64,000 bases of DNA from Arcanobacterium haemolyticum DSM 20595 (GCF_000092365.1 NC_014218.1:1116001-1180000), one strand, 5' to 3'; counted from the first letter of the stretch, positions 27,704 to 37,743 are shown. Notes: generated by a model not told the origin, from the letters alone. A program made the numbers and translations.

Positions 27704-30700
27704 TTAAGCCCGCCGCCGCGCAATAACAGCTCCAGCAGCAATGAACGCCATGGCCACAAGGCCCAATGCTCCTGCAACGGTACCGGTGGCAGCCAAAGCC
27801 TTACCAGCAGAGGCCACCTGGGTAGGTGGAACTGGAATCGTGCGCCCGGGTCGATCGGAGTTCCCGCCTTGTGTTCCCGGAGTGCGGTCTTCTTCCCCAC
27901 CATTATTGGAAGAATCCGGTTGAGTATCCTTCGAGTCATCGATGGTCACCTTGACGGCGATAACGCGTGAGGATTCAAGACCGTTTGGTTGCACCGCACG
28001 GATTGTCACAGTATTAGCGCCTTCCTTGAACTCGGTTCCAGACGCGAACTGTAGTTCAGTTTCGCCCTCTACGCCACCGGTTCCGAGAAGGTCTGCTACC
28101 CCGTCGTCGTCGATTGTGTAGTGGGAAAACACCTGTTCACCAATGGTTGCGAATTTCGCTAGTTGGCTCTTCGCTACCGTAACGTCTACCGATTCAGGAC
28201 CCTTGATGGTTGGGATTCGATCCACAACGATACTGACGGAGGAAACGGTTTGGTTTCCTGCCAGGTCGGTTGCGGTTGCGGTCATTGCGTAGTTTCCTGC
28301 TGGCAGTTTGTCTACGGCGAACGGAATTGCGAGTTCGCGTGCAGTCACGGTCGCTTTGCTTCCAGAAACAACGACTTCATCCTTTGGCTGCTCGGCCGCC
28401 TTGTCACCAGTTTCGGTTTCCTTTTCTTCCAGACGCTTCTTTTCAGCCGAGCGAGCCAGTGCTTCCTTTCGGATCTCACGTACGTCTGCCATGAGTTCTT
28501 CTGGCTTCTTTTCTGTCATTTCAACGTCGGAATATTGGGTATCGGTGAAGATTTGCTTGCCTTTGTGGTCCACAACTGAGAGCGTGAACCCGCGCAGATT
28601 TTTATCTTCAGCCTTGGTAACGATTGTGGCGTCGCTTTCAAGACGACGTCCGTCCACCACCGGTTGCTTTTCTTGAGTGAAGCCGACGACGGGGGCGTCC
28701 TTATCCACAACTACCGGATAAACACCAAGGATTTGGTTGCCGAAACGATCGATGACCGTGACGAGTACCTTATCGCCGTCTTCTACCTTCACTGGGTAGG
28801 TGAATTCGCGTTCGTTCGATTCTGGCCCGTGGCCTGCTTCGTTTTCGCGCTCTTCAACCGTGTCCTTGTTGATGAGGAACTTGTATCCCCAGCCATCATC
28901 GGAAACCTTTCCAGTAAAGGTAACAGCGTCCTGGTTAGTGAAGATCGATCCTGCAATCACGTTCGGTTCGCTGAACGTGACTGTTGGAACGTTGACATCA
29001 ATGAGTAGCTTGAAGGATTGCGCCTTCGTGCGAACAGGTTCCTTTTCCCCTGCAACAAACAGTTCAAGCCGGTAATGATTCTGGCCAGTTTCTGCGTGAA
29101 CAGGAAGAGCGAACTTTCCGTCTTTCTGGATTGTCGCAACAAATGGTTTACCTTCAGCCATCACACCGTCACGATCATCTCCGGATGGTACGAGTTGAAG
29201 TTTGGCCACAGTTCCTGCGTTCACCGTGCCGCGCAACGTGAACGTCTTCGTGGCACGATCATAATCTGGCGTGGTGTTTGGAACAGCACACACTGGGATG
29301 TTCTGACCACAGGTAGCGTTGTCAATCTTTGGAAGGTTTGCACTAAATGACGTGAAGCCTCCCGGCGGAAGTGGCGGTGGAGGTGGTACGCCTGGTCCAC
29401 CTGGCAACGGCGGAGGTGGCGGCGGCACACCTGGACCACCTGGTCCTGCCGGATCAGGCGTAAAGTCACCAGTCACAGATACCGTCTTGGTAGTACGGTT
29501 TCCGCCGTCAGATCCAACAACGGTGATTTCTTGAGTTTCCTCATCGAAGTCAACCGTTACAGTGAACGTCTTACTGTTCTTGGTCACATCGTCGCTCAAG
29601 GTAGCGTTCTGCCCATTAGCAATAACGCTCAATTCGGCTAGGTCACTGTTATCCGCGATAGTACCCGAAATAGTGGCCTTATTTCCGTCGATCTTACGTT
29701 CCGTGATCTTAAGAGTTGGAGCAACGTTGTCATAATACGGAGTCAGAACAATCGACTTAAGCACCTTACCGGTTTTATCAAACGCCTTGACCTCGATCTT
29801 GTTCTCCCCCACCGTGAGAGGTGCAAGAGTTTCGAAGTGATGCTTATCAATCTCAACGTTCTTGCCGTTGACGGTCAGACTATCAACTTCAGGCGCAACG
29901 TAACCGCTGATAACTGCCTTAGGCCCAGCAGGTTCACCGTACTTCACAACGAATGGCGTGACGTCACCGATAAGTTTTTTCGTCATCGCAGTTTCGAAGG
30001 CAATAGCCAGCTTGTCATCATGCAAAATCTTGTGTTCGCGTGCAACGTTTGCAGCCATATCGCCTGCCGTGATGGCCACGTATTTAGCGTCTTTCCCAAC
30101 CTTCACACGGAAGTGAGTATCCGATTCGTTAATACGTTCAGAGACGATGTTCACCGCGCGATCAGTTTCCGCGATCGGCTTGACCTGAATTCCTGAACCT
30201 TCATCAACAACATCAAAGTTCACGTATTCGCCGTCATACTCACCAATCGTGATCTTTGGAACCGATGTATCGACGCCAAATGGAAGTTTCACTTCTTGCC
30301 AAGGGTGCTTTTCTGACACGCGCGACTTGATATGGAAAACATACTTACCATCGGGAACAACTGTGTACTTGACGTTTTTCTTATCATAGATCTTGCCGTC
30401 GAACCCGTATGCTCCCGCGGTGAAGAGGATGTCTTCGCGAGTTGCTCCCGGTTCAACTGCGTGCTTGAGTTGCGGGCGGCGCAGATCCTGCTGCTTTCCG
30501 GTGGTTTGCTTGAACTTTCCGTCCTCGCTCGTTACCGAGTATTCGACGTCGGCGGCGTTGCGGCGGATCAACATCTGTGGGAACACCACGTCCTGCATCT
30601 GATCACCGTTTGGAGAGATCCACAACGAAAGGTCACGCTTGTTGTCCTTGTTTTCTGCAAGATCCTGCACTTCAGTCAGTGGCACTGCTGAATCTTCGCG

Positions 30701-33052
30701 CAAGGTAGCAAGAACAGTAGAGGCCTTAACCTTCACTGGATCGCCCCACTGTTCGCCTGCCGGAGCGATGATCGCTTCCTTGTTCCAGTTGCCCACGAAT
30801 CCGAGGTACGGAATCGCAAGATCTGGAACCTGGGTTCCCTTGAGCTCTGCCCAGCCTTCAATATAGTGGTCAGTTCCCACGGCGGGAGACACGGTGAACG
30901 TAATTTTTTCTTCGGCTCCCGGCTGGATAACTACCGAGTCACGATCAGCGGTCAGGGATTCTTTAGTTGCCACGAACGTCGTTGTCTTTTCATTCACCCC
31001 GTTCGTTTCATTCACAACGCGCTGCGCTGGAACTGAATAAACTGCGGCCATCGAACCGTGGTTGTGAAGCGTAACGGTGAACGATTTTGGCCCACTCAGT
31101 TCGCCCAAAGAAACGAACGGTTCGCCGTCAACGGTGGCGGTAACATTCGCTTCCGCAGCGTTATCAACGCGAGCAAGACCCGCACCCACCTGACGTGGTG
31201 CGTACGGAACGTTCTGTTCGTTAGTAGGAATCTGGGCCGTGTTCATGAGCGCGGTACGAATCCGCTTCACGATGTCCACACGAGACATCTTCGGGTTCTG
31301 CTTCGTGAAATGCTGCCACAGGAGCGCAGAAAGTCCGGACACGTTTGGCGCAGCCATCGACGTACCAGAATCCGATGCGTAGCGATCCTTATTCAACGTA
31401 GAGAAGACTTCGCCGCCGATACCTGCGATATGCGGCGCAAAATCGAGCGTTGGGGTTGGGCCCCAGGAGGTGAACGACGACGGACGAAGGTGCTTCTTCC
31501 CCGCATAGTCAACCAGCTGGCGTTTGTCAGTGAACGTCACTTTGACTTCACCCTGCTTGATTGCTTCAGCAATCTTCACGCCAACTGAATGGTAGGTTGA
31601 TGCCGAAAACTGGGTGTACTTTTCTACGCCGCCCATGCCAATGAATTCTTCGCCGCGCTTTTCATCGTTGTAGACGAGAACCCCGATAGCGCCCGCTTCA
31701 TCGATGGCACGCTTGAACATGTCAGAGAATTTTTCTTTACCGCGCTGAATGAGCGCGATGTTTCCCTTGACTTGGGCTTTCTTTTCGGGAGTGAACTCCC
31801 CTGCTCCACCGTACCCAAAGTCCACGATCGTATGTTCTGTGTTGTCCGGTTTGCCGGTGGAAGTCTTGTGGATGAGGTTTTCTTCCTTGCCATCCTTCTT
31901 CTTCCATTTGGCCAAAGGAAGCACTTGCACCGCATTATCAAGGGAAGCCACAGCGAACGCGCCCGTATCAGCGGCTGGCGATCCGAGCGTGCCGTCGTCT
32001 AGTTGCCCACGAGTATCGTTCGTATCCCCGTTTTCGGAGAAGTTCAGGCCTTCGTTTCCGGCAGCAACAACTACCATCACGCCGGCTTCGCGCGCCTTCT
32101 TGATTGCGCGGAATACGCCATCGGATGCGTTACGATTTCCGTTTGCCGAACCGAGCGACATATTGATGATGTCTGCCTTGAGTTTGACCGATTTTTCAAT
32201 CGCCGCGATCAAGTCCGAATCGCTTGCCCGCGAATCAGGTTTGTTGGAGAAAACTTTCATGGCCAAGAGTTGCGCTTTAGGTGCAACGCCGTCGAAACTT
32301 TGATTTTCGACGACGTCGGCCTTGCCGTGTGCCGACCCGTTCGCGGCAACGATGCCAGAGACGTGTTGACCATGCTCCGACTTATTCTTGTCCGTAATCT
32401 CAAAGTTCTCATCAGCAAAGTTGTAACCTGTTGGCACCTTGCAGGTGAAAATGCTGTGCTTTGTGTCAGGCTTGAGCTTGGCTTTCTTACAATCTTCATC
32501 GGTGAACTTGAGATCCTTGTGCGTTGGATCGATACCCGAATCGATAATCGAAACGACAACACCAGTACCGTCTAAACCATGGCGTTCATAAGCTTGTGGA
32601 ACGCCTTCCATCTGGCGGGCATTGTGTTCTGCACGAGCATAGGTGCGTTCGAATTTAACCGACGATACTCGTGGTTCATTCTGCAACGCAGCCATTTTCT
32701 TCACGGGCATGTCCGCCGAGAAACCGTTAACGAGGTACCCAAGCTGGCGGCGAACTTTTAAGCCATATTTCTTCTGCCAGCGTGACAGTAGCTCTTCTTG
32801 AGTCTCAATATGCTTTTCTTCTGATGATTCAGATGGATCGAATTCCTGGTCTTTAAGCATAACCAGCACGCGAGCCCGCTTTGATTCGGCCGTTGCACTC
32901 CGCCCAAGTATTTCTTCCATGTCATGGAACGATAACTCGCTACCGGCGGAGTGCGGCTTTTCGACGAATGGACTCGCCGTCGCACACGGGGCAAGACCTA
33001 GAGATATGCTCACCACCGATGCGAATGCAACTGAGGAAAATAATCGCCTCAT
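27704..33052 (-). CDS. cell-wall-anchored subtilisin-like serine protease
   Basis: A 1782-residue secreted S8 peptidase of the C5a-peptidase/lactocepin type. Its parts in order are: signal peptide (1-27); propeptide-like region (about 60-140); catalytic domain with Asp171 (IIDSGIDPTH), His227 (EHGQHVSG), Asn333 (AAGNEG) and Ser565 (GTSMAAPNVSG); a PA-domain insert near 400-500; an Fn3-like domain after 650; many beta-sandwich repeats; a Pro/Gly hinge near 1200-1235 (runs of up to six Pro); and a C-terminal LAATGT signal, membrane helix and RRR tail. LAxTG fits class E sortases. The ATG follows AAGGAGGCATA. The pathogenicity role known for relatives is not shown here. Confidence 0.93.
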   Translation of the reverse strand: MRRLFSSVAFASVVSISLGLAPCATASPFVEKPHSAGSELSFHDMEEILGRSATAESKRARVLVMLKDQEFDPSESSEEKHIETQEELLSRWQKKYGLKVRRQLGYLVNGFSADMPVKKMAALQNEPRVSSVKFERTYARAEHNARQMEGVPQAYERHGLDGTGVVVSIIDSGIDPTHKDLKFTDEDCKKAKLKPDTKHSIFTCKVPTGYNFADENFEITDKNKSEHGQHVSGIVAANGSAHGKADVVENQSFDGVAPKAQLLAMKVFSNKPDSRASDSDLIAAIEKSVKLKADIINMSLGSANGNRNASDGVFRAIKKAREAGVMVVVAAGNEGLNFSENGDTNDTRGQLDDGTLGSPAADTGAFAVASLDNAVQVLPLAKWKKKDGKEENLIHKTSTGKPDNTEHTIVDFGYGGAGEFTPEKKAQVKGNIALIQRGKEKFSDMFKRAIDEAGAIGVLVYNDEKRGEEFIGMGGVEKYTQFSASTYHSVGVKIAEAIKQGEVKVTFTDKRQLVDYAGKKHLRPSSFTSWGPTPTLDFAPHIAGIGGEVFSTLNKDRYASDSGTSMAAPNVSGLSALLWQHFTKQNPKMSRVDIVKRIRTALMNTAQIPTNEQNVPYAPRQVGAGLARVDNAAEANVTATVDGEPFVSLGELSGPKSFTVTLHNHGSMAAVYSVPAQRVVNETNGVNEKTTTFVATKESLTADRDSVVIQPGAEEKITFTVSPAVGTDHYIEGWAELKGTQVPDLAIPYLGFVGNWNKEAIIAPAGEQWGDPVKVKASTVLATLREDSAVPLTEVQDLAENKDNKRDLSLWISPNGDQMQDVVFPQMLIRRNAADVEYSVTSEDGKFKQTTGKQQDLRRPQLKHAVEPGATREDILFTAGAYGFDGKIYDKKNVKYTVVPDGKYVFHIKSRVSEKHPWQEVKLPFGVDTSVPKITIGEYDGEYVNFDVVDEGSGIQVKPIAETDRAVNIVSERINESDTHFRVKVGKDAKYVAITAGDMAANVAREHKILHDDKLAIAFETAMTKKLIGDVTPFVVKYGEPAGPKAVISGYVAPEVDSLTVNGKNVEIDKHHFETLAPLTVGENKIEVKAFDKTGKVLKSIVLTPYYDNVAPTLKITERKIDGNKATISGTIADNSDLAELSVIANGQNATLSDDVTKNSKTFTVTVDFDEETQEITVVGSDGGNRTTKTVSVTGDFTPDPAGPGGPGVPPPPPPLPGGPGVPPPPPLPPGGFTSFSANLPKIDNATCGQNIPVCAVPNTTPDYDRATKTFTLRGTVNAGTVAKLQLVPSGDDRDGVMAEGKPFVATIQKDGKFALPVHAETGQNHYRLELFVAGEKEPVRTKAQSFKLLIDVNVPTVTFSEPNVIAGSIFTNQDAVTFTGKVSDDGWGYKFLINKDTVEERENEAGHGPESNEREFTYPVKVEDGDKVLVTVIDRFGNQILGVYPVVVDKDAPVVGFTQEKQPVVDGRRLESDATIVTKAEDKNLRGFTLSVVDHKGKQIFTDTQYSDVEMTEKKPEELMADVREIRKEALARSAEKKRLEEKETETGDKAAEQPKDEVVVSGSKATVTARELAIPFAVDKLPAGNYAMTATATDLAGNQTVSSVSIVVDRIPTIKGPESVDVTVAKSQLAKFATIGEQVFSHYTIDDDGVADLLGTGGVEGETELQFASGTEFKEGANTVTIRAVQPNGLESSRVIAVKVTIDDSKDTQPDSSNNGGEEDRTPGTQGGNSDRPGRTIPVPPTQVASAGKALAATGTVAGALGLVAMAFIAAGAVIARRRA

Positions 33053-33157
33053 TATGCCTCCTTATGTTTATCAGCACTACAACCAAACCAGATTTACTTT
33101 TCCCTGACTAGCGGATATCATATTATGAACGATTCTTTTATAGATTTCCTCTAAACA

Positions 33158-33186
33158 TTGACATTGACTTACTAAAGTCATAGTAT
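33158..33186 (+). promoter_or_regulatory. strong promoter with palindrome filling the spacer
   Basis: A consensus -35 TTGACA (33158-33163), exactly 17 nt, and a -10 TAGTAT (33181-33186). A 16-nt perfect dyad, TGACTT-ACTA-AAGTCA (33165-33180), occupies the spacer, a classic repressor position. It drives the DUF998/hydrolase pair, and the site lies 113 nt from the divergent protease start. Confidence 0.65.
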
Positions 33187-33270
33187 TTCTTTTATACATT
33201 TTGTTGGTGTGAGCCTTTGGTTCCTCTGCTAAGCTAGAGTAACTACGTTTCTAACATTGATGTATCGCAG

Positions 33271-33939
33271 GTGGTTACTATTAGTCCCTCATCGCACGTC
33301 TATCGACTCGGCTTGTGGCTATGCGTAATCAGTGGCCTCATGTATGCATCGTTTTTGATAGAAGCTGTCTTTAATTTTCCACTTGATCCCGCGTCCAGTT
33401 ATCTATCTGAATACTTTGCGCGCGATAGCCCCTACCGGTTAGTTTTCGCTACAGCCGATCTTTTATCGGCTGCTCTAGTTCTGTCAGGTATCATCTGTTT
33501 AGCGGAAGTTTTTACCCTATGGAACAAAGTCCAGATTCTCATCGCTATTGGGTATTCCGTGTTCGCAATCGCTACCGTGTTTGATGTAACGCTACCGTTA
33601 AAATGCGCCGAATCCCTCAGCTATTGTGAACAAACTGGATTAACCGCACACATGGTGGCATCCGCGATTGCCAATATCGCATTGTGTGCTGTTGCCCTGT
33701 TAACGCTGTTGATGGCATATCGTGGGCGCTTCTTACAGCCTAATACGTCAGTAATCGCTGGAGTATCGATGCTTTACATTTTCTTTACTGTGGTTGTGAC
33801 GATCTGTAATTTTGGCGGGTACCCAGTCGGTTATCCGCAACGAATCCAAGTGTTCTTTTCATGCGCGATTTTAATGTTCGCAGGAAGTGTGTTGCGCCCT
33901 TATGGTATTACTGATTCCCGGATTAGCACTCGCACCTGA
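33271..33939 (+). CDS. DUF998 family membrane protein
   Basis: A 222-residue protein with six predicted helices. The segment FPLDPASSYLSEYFARDSPYRLVFATADLLSA is typical of DUF998, a family without known function. Between helices, VTLPLKCAESLSYCEQ holds a pair of cysteines on what is probably the outer side. The GTG at 33271 is used, but its ribosome binding site is poor, so a slightly different start is possible. The 3' end overlaps the next gene by 38 nt, so the two must be cotranscribed. Confidence 0.75.
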   Translation: MVTISPSSHVYRLGLWLCVISGLMYASFLIEAVFNFPLDPASSYLSEYFARDSPYRLVFATADLLSAALVLSGIICLAEVFTLWNKVQILIAIGYSVFAIATVFDVTLPLKCAESLSYCEQTGLTAHMVASAIANIALCAVALLTLLMAYRGRFLQPNTSVIAGVSMLYIFFTVVVTICNFGGYPVGYPQRIQVFFSCAILMFAGSVLRPYGITDSRISTRT

Positions 33940-34531
33940 ACTTTATGCCGCATATCAACCCCACGTATCCATCTATGATCCGTGGGGTCATTCGTGGACT
34001 CATGCAGATTTTGAGTTTGACTCCCCTGAACAAGTTACGCTCATCGGCCATTCACTTGGCGGGCTGGTTGCTCTGGAGTGGGCACTTCAATTTCCTGAGC
34101 GAATAAACGCACTGATCCTGTTAGATCCAACCTTCCCTGCGTTACACACACAATTACACAGCCCCCGGTTTTCTTCGCTTATTTCTCAGATAGCGTCGCC
34201 TTTTATTCCACTGGCCTTTACCCCATTCGTAGATCGTGCTGTTATTCAACAACGCTACCGTGGAAAAGAAAACGTGAAGTTCTTGTACGAACAGTCTGCA
34301 ACGGCGTCAATAGTCGAACACCGGGTAGCAAAACTACTAAAAGATACGCAACTAGAGGTACCTACACAGATCCTTGTGGGCGCAGGAAATGGGAGCGAAC
34401 GGCGTTTCCTCACTGAGCAAGATCAACTCGGCCAGATCCTGAACGCACCAACGCACAAGCTCTGGGGCGAAGGGCATCTCTTCCCTTTAACGCACCCAGA
34501 GCTTGTGTGGCCGTTTATTTCTCAGGTTTAA
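33902..34531 (+). CDS. alpha/beta-hydrolase fold protein
   Basis: A 209-residue hydrolase. The nucleophile elbow is GHSLGG near residue 56, after VTLIGHS, and the likely catalytic His is in WGEGHLFPL near the C-terminus; an Asp partner is not obvious. It lacks a signal peptide and is shorter at the N-terminus than most family members, so it may be a minimal or unusual esterase. The ATG at 33902 lies inside the DUF998 gene. A GTG 15 nt earlier would add only five residues. The last 17 nt overlap the convergent lysX gene. Confidence 0.75.
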   Translation: MVLLIPGLALAPELYAAYQPHVSIYDPWGHSWTHADFEFDSPEQVTLIGHSLGGLVALEWALQFPERINALILLDPTFPALHTQLHSPRFSSLISQIASPFIPLAFTPFVDRAVIQQRYRGKENVKFLYEQSATASIVEHRVAKLLKDTQLEVPTQILVGAGNGSERRFLTEQDQLGQILNAPTHKLWGEGHLFPLTHPELVWPFISQV

Positions 34532-37500
34532 CAAATGGGAAAGCAAGAACGTCACGGATCGTTGTGCCGGTTAAGAACATAACCATCCGATCCATGCCAA
34601 TTCCCAAACCACCCGTTGGAGGCATACCGAATTCAAGCGCAGTTAAGAACGGTTCGTCGATTTCCATTGCCTCAGGATCACCACCGGCGGCCAACAGAGA
34701 CTGCTGTGTGAAGCGGGCTCGTTGTTCAAGTGGATGAGCCAACTCTGTATAAGCTGTGCCTAGCTCCATTCCCAATCCCACCAGGTCCCAACGTTGAGCA
34801 ATGTGCGGATTATCTGGATCGGCCATCGTCAAAGGCGAAGTTTCTACCGGGAATCCTGTGTAGAACGTTGGAAATACCGTAGACGATTCAATCAACTCAT
34901 CATACAGCTCAGTAACAAGCTGTCCCACTGTTTCTGCTTCGATTTCGTAACGTTCACACAGGTCCGCATACTCTGCAATAGTGGAGCCTGGAACAATCGT
35001 GCGTCCTACAGCTTCAGACACGGCATCGAATACTGAAACAACTGGCCAAGGCTGGGAGAGATCTAGAACCGTGCCGTCTTCTGCCACGATTTCTGGCTTG
35101 CCATGAATCGCGGTAGCAGCCCCACGGAACAATTCTTCCGTTAAAACACGCATCGTATCCCAATCTCCGTATGCTTCATACGCTTCAAGTGAAGTGAATT
35201 CAGGATTGTGTGTGGCGTCCACACCTTCATTACGGAAGTTTCGGCCGATCTCAAATACTTTCGGCGTACCACCAACCACCAGGCGTTTAAGGTAAAGCTC
35301 TGGAGCAATACGCAAGGTGAGCGCCTGATCATAGGCGCGGATGTGCGTGCGGAACGGGCGGGCGTTCGCACCACCGTGGATTGTTTGCAAAATAGGGGTT
35401 TCGGCTTCCAAGTAGCCTTGCGCGTACAGAGTCTGACGAACATAGGCAACCACCTGTGCCCGAGCACGGAACAAGTTATAAGCCTGTGGATTCATCGCAT
35501 AATCGATGTGCCGTAGTTTGGCACGAAGGTGCGGGTTTGTGAGCGGGATTTTTGGCATAGGTACCAGTGATTTGGCAGCCATAGCCCACGATTCGCCAAG
35601 GAGCGAAAATGTGCCAGAATGCGATGCGCCAAGATCACCAGTAACCGAAACCAGATCACCACGATTCACACAAGCCCGGAACGTTGCCCACGCCTCCCCT
35701 GCACTTCGTTCGAAAATCACCTGGATGTGAGCGTGTTCTTCCACGATATCGGCAAACACAACACCACCGTAATCACGAACGTGGTGAACACGGCCGGTCA
35801 AGGACATGTGGCCTGCCTCCATATTCACCGCATCGGCGATGGAGTGTGTACGTGGCACACTAACTGGATACCCGATCCCTCCGCCTTGTTCAAATTCTAC
35901 GAGTTTGCGGCGTCGAACCCGGCGCTGTTCCGGAATCCGTGGTTCTGGAACGTCCTGATGAATGAGTGATTTTTCTAATTCAATAATCTCGTGTGGATCA
36001 CCAACCGGCGGGAAGTAGCGTGAAATCGACGGCAAGAAGCCTTCTGCCGTGGCGTATGCGATCAGCGTACGAGCAGTGAAGAATGCGTTATCGACGCACA
36101 AATAGCGCGTCTGCCAGCGGGGCCGGTACTTCACATTCGATCTGTAGAGTGAATAAATCTGCCACCAGCGGGAGGTGAACATCAAGAACTTGAGCGCGAA
36201 GCGTTCACGTGGGCTGGCACCGACTTTGGCACCACGTTCAATAGTTTCGCGCATCACCACAAAGTTAAGTGAAATCTGTTCGATGCCCATGTTTTGGGCT
36301 TCTTGAGCCAAAGAGGCCACCATGAATTCAGTCACGCCAGAAACGGCATCCGGCGAACGCCGCATCACATCCAGCGATAGACCATGCAAACCCCACGGAG
36401 CAAACGTCAAGATTCCAACAGGATGACCATCGGCATCGTGGGCTGTGACGATCACGCTACGGAAATCACGCGGATCCCCTACACGTTCCGACGCCATCGT
36501 AAAACCACGTTCATCACCTACACGCCACGCATCTGCACGTAATGAGAGCTCGATAAGTTCATCAGCTGGAATCGAACTTTGACGGCGAACTTTCACAGTG
36601 TAGCCCGCACGGTTCGGGGCGCTCAGCGCGCGCCGAACATCAGGCAAATCTTTCACATGAAAATCGGCCACGTCGATGATCGTCTCATCACCCAGCGGGA
36701 TCGCATTTAGGCTGGCACTCTTGTATGCTCGCGCACCGGCTTCTGACGCAGATACGGCGGCCACCACCCACGAATTCTTCCGGGCATGGGCACGCCACTC
36801 TTTAATCGCAGCTTTCCAGGATGCCGGATCACCGATTGGATCGCCGGCAGCCAAGCACACACCGTTGACTACACGGTACGTCACAGCAGCTTTCTGATCT
36901 GGCGATGCCACAACGTTTCTGTCATATCGCGTTGCGAAATAGCCTAAAGAATCTGGCGATGGCGGATCCAGGAGGAGCCGCCGGATCATCATGTGTTCTT
37001 CAGAACTGACTGATGGCACTTTTGCAGACTTTAGCAACACGATCAGTGCGATATAGAGACCGCCGGCGGATATGATTCCTGAAATAACGCGGACGGCTGG
37101 TGGAGCCCAGTATTGGCCGCGTTCGGCCAGATCATCTGGCGAAAGCCCTAACGCTGTATTAAGGGCGGTTTCGAATAGGTGACTTTCGGCGTGCATCGGC
37201 GAAAATGAGAGTAATGCCCAGGCTATGAGTGTAGACACTATTATGCTGCCAACGAGTATGCCGAAGGCGAGGATCCAGCGCCCACGTACTCGCATCGGGA
37301 ATTCTTTAAGAGACCAGAATCCTACACATATGTATGCGAGCGAGAAGAGAGTGTTGCTCATGATTTCTGCTACAACAGGGAATGGCGTAGGGCTGAACGT
37401 ACCGTATATTAGCCATAGATTTTCGAGACCGTTAATGAACGTGGGGACTTGGATCACTATGAGGTAGAAAATGAGGGCGGCACGATGCCCTCGAAGCATT

Positions 37501-37703
37501 CCCGAGGTGAGGATAATCATCAACAGTGTGATGAAGAGCGTTGGATATCCGGGAAGGGCGATGAATACAAAGAAAAAATCAACACGTTCAACAAAATGTG
37601 GTGCCACATGCCGTAAAAGTAGCCCCACAAATAACCAAAGTGCCGATATTTGTGTTGTTATGAGGATCAGCGATGATCGTTGGAAACGTGTTTTTTCAAC
37701 CAT
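34515..37703 (-). CDS. lysX: bifunctional lysylphosphatidylglycerol synthetase/lysyl-tRNA synthetase
   Basis: A 1062-residue fusion. The first 220 residues form membrane helices. Next comes a DUF2156-type lysyltransferase domain (about 230-560) that moves lysine from Lys-tRNA to phosphatidylglycerol. An OB fold follows (SLTGRVHHVRDYGGVVFADI). The class II synthetase core comes last, with FEIGRNFRNEG (motif 2) and GLGIGMDRMVMFLTG (motif 3). Mycobacterial LysX has this layout and gives resistance to cationic peptides. It lies 36 nt after pyrB on the same strand but has its own promoter. Whether a separate lysS exists cannot be seen here. Confidence 0.93.
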   Translation of the reverse strand: MVEKTRFQRSSLILITTQISALWLFVGLLLRHVAPHFVERVDFFFVFIALPGYPTLFITLLMIILTSGMLRGHRAALIFYLIVIQVPTFINGLENLWLIYGTFSPTPFPVVAEIMSNTLFSLAYICVGFWSLKEFPMRVRGRWILAFGILVGSIIVSTLIAWALLSFSPMHAESHLFETALNTALGLSPDDLAERGQYWAPPAVRVISGIISAGGLYIALIVLLKSAKVPSVSSEEHMMIRRLLLDPPSPDSLGYFATRYDRNVVASPDQKAAVTYRVVNGVCLAAGDPIGDPASWKAAIKEWRAHARKNSWVVAAVSASEAGARAYKSASLNAIPLGDETIIDVADFHVKDLPDVRRALSAPNRAGYTVKVRRQSSIPADELIELSLRADAWRVGDERGFTMASERVGDPRDFRSVIVTAHDADGHPVGILTFAPWGLHGLSLDVMRRSPDAVSGVTEFMVASLAQEAQNMGIEQISLNFVVMRETIERGAKVGASPRERFALKFLMFTSRWWQIYSLYRSNVKYRPRWQTRYLCVDNAFFTARTLIAYATAEGFLPSISRYFPPVGDPHEIIELEKSLIHQDVPEPRIPEQRRVRRRKLVEFEQGGGIGYPVSVPRTHSIADAVNMEAGHMSLTGRVHHVRDYGGVVFADIVEEHAHIQVIFERSAGEAWATFRACVNRGDLVSVTGDLGASHSGTFSLLGESWAMAAKSLVPMPKIPLTNPHLRAKLRHIDYAMNPQAYNLFRARAQVVAYVRQTLYAQGYLEAETPILQTIHGGANARPFRTHIRAYDQALTLRIAPELYLKRLVVGGTPKVFEIGRNFRNEGVDATHNPEFTSLEAYEAYGDWDTMRVLTEELFRGAATAIHGKPEIVAEDGTVLDLSQPWPVVSVFDAVSEAVGRTIVPGSTIAEYADLCERYEIEAETVGQLVTELYDELIESSTVFPTFYTGFPVETSPLTMADPDNPHIAQRWDLVGLGMELGTAYTELAHPLEQRARFTQQSLLAAGGDPEAMEIDEPFLTALEFGMPPTGGLGIGMDRMVMFLTGTTIRDVLAFPFVKPEK

Positions 37704-37713
37704 GTCATCGATT

Positions 37714-37743
37714 TTAATAGAGATTGGAAGCGAACATTGTCAA
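37714..37743 (-). promoter_or_regulatory. lysX promoter inside the pyrB 3' end
   Basis: On the minus strand, TTGACA (37743-37738), an 18-nt spacer and TATTAA (37719-37714), then 10 nt to the lysX ATG. The leader would be only 4 nt or so. The -35 overlaps the last codons of pyrB. Confidence 0.6.

Noticed and set aside
29350-29460. CRISPR-like or tandem repeat array
   Set aside because: The repeats encode the Gly/Pro hinge of the large protease in frame; they have no spacers of regular length.
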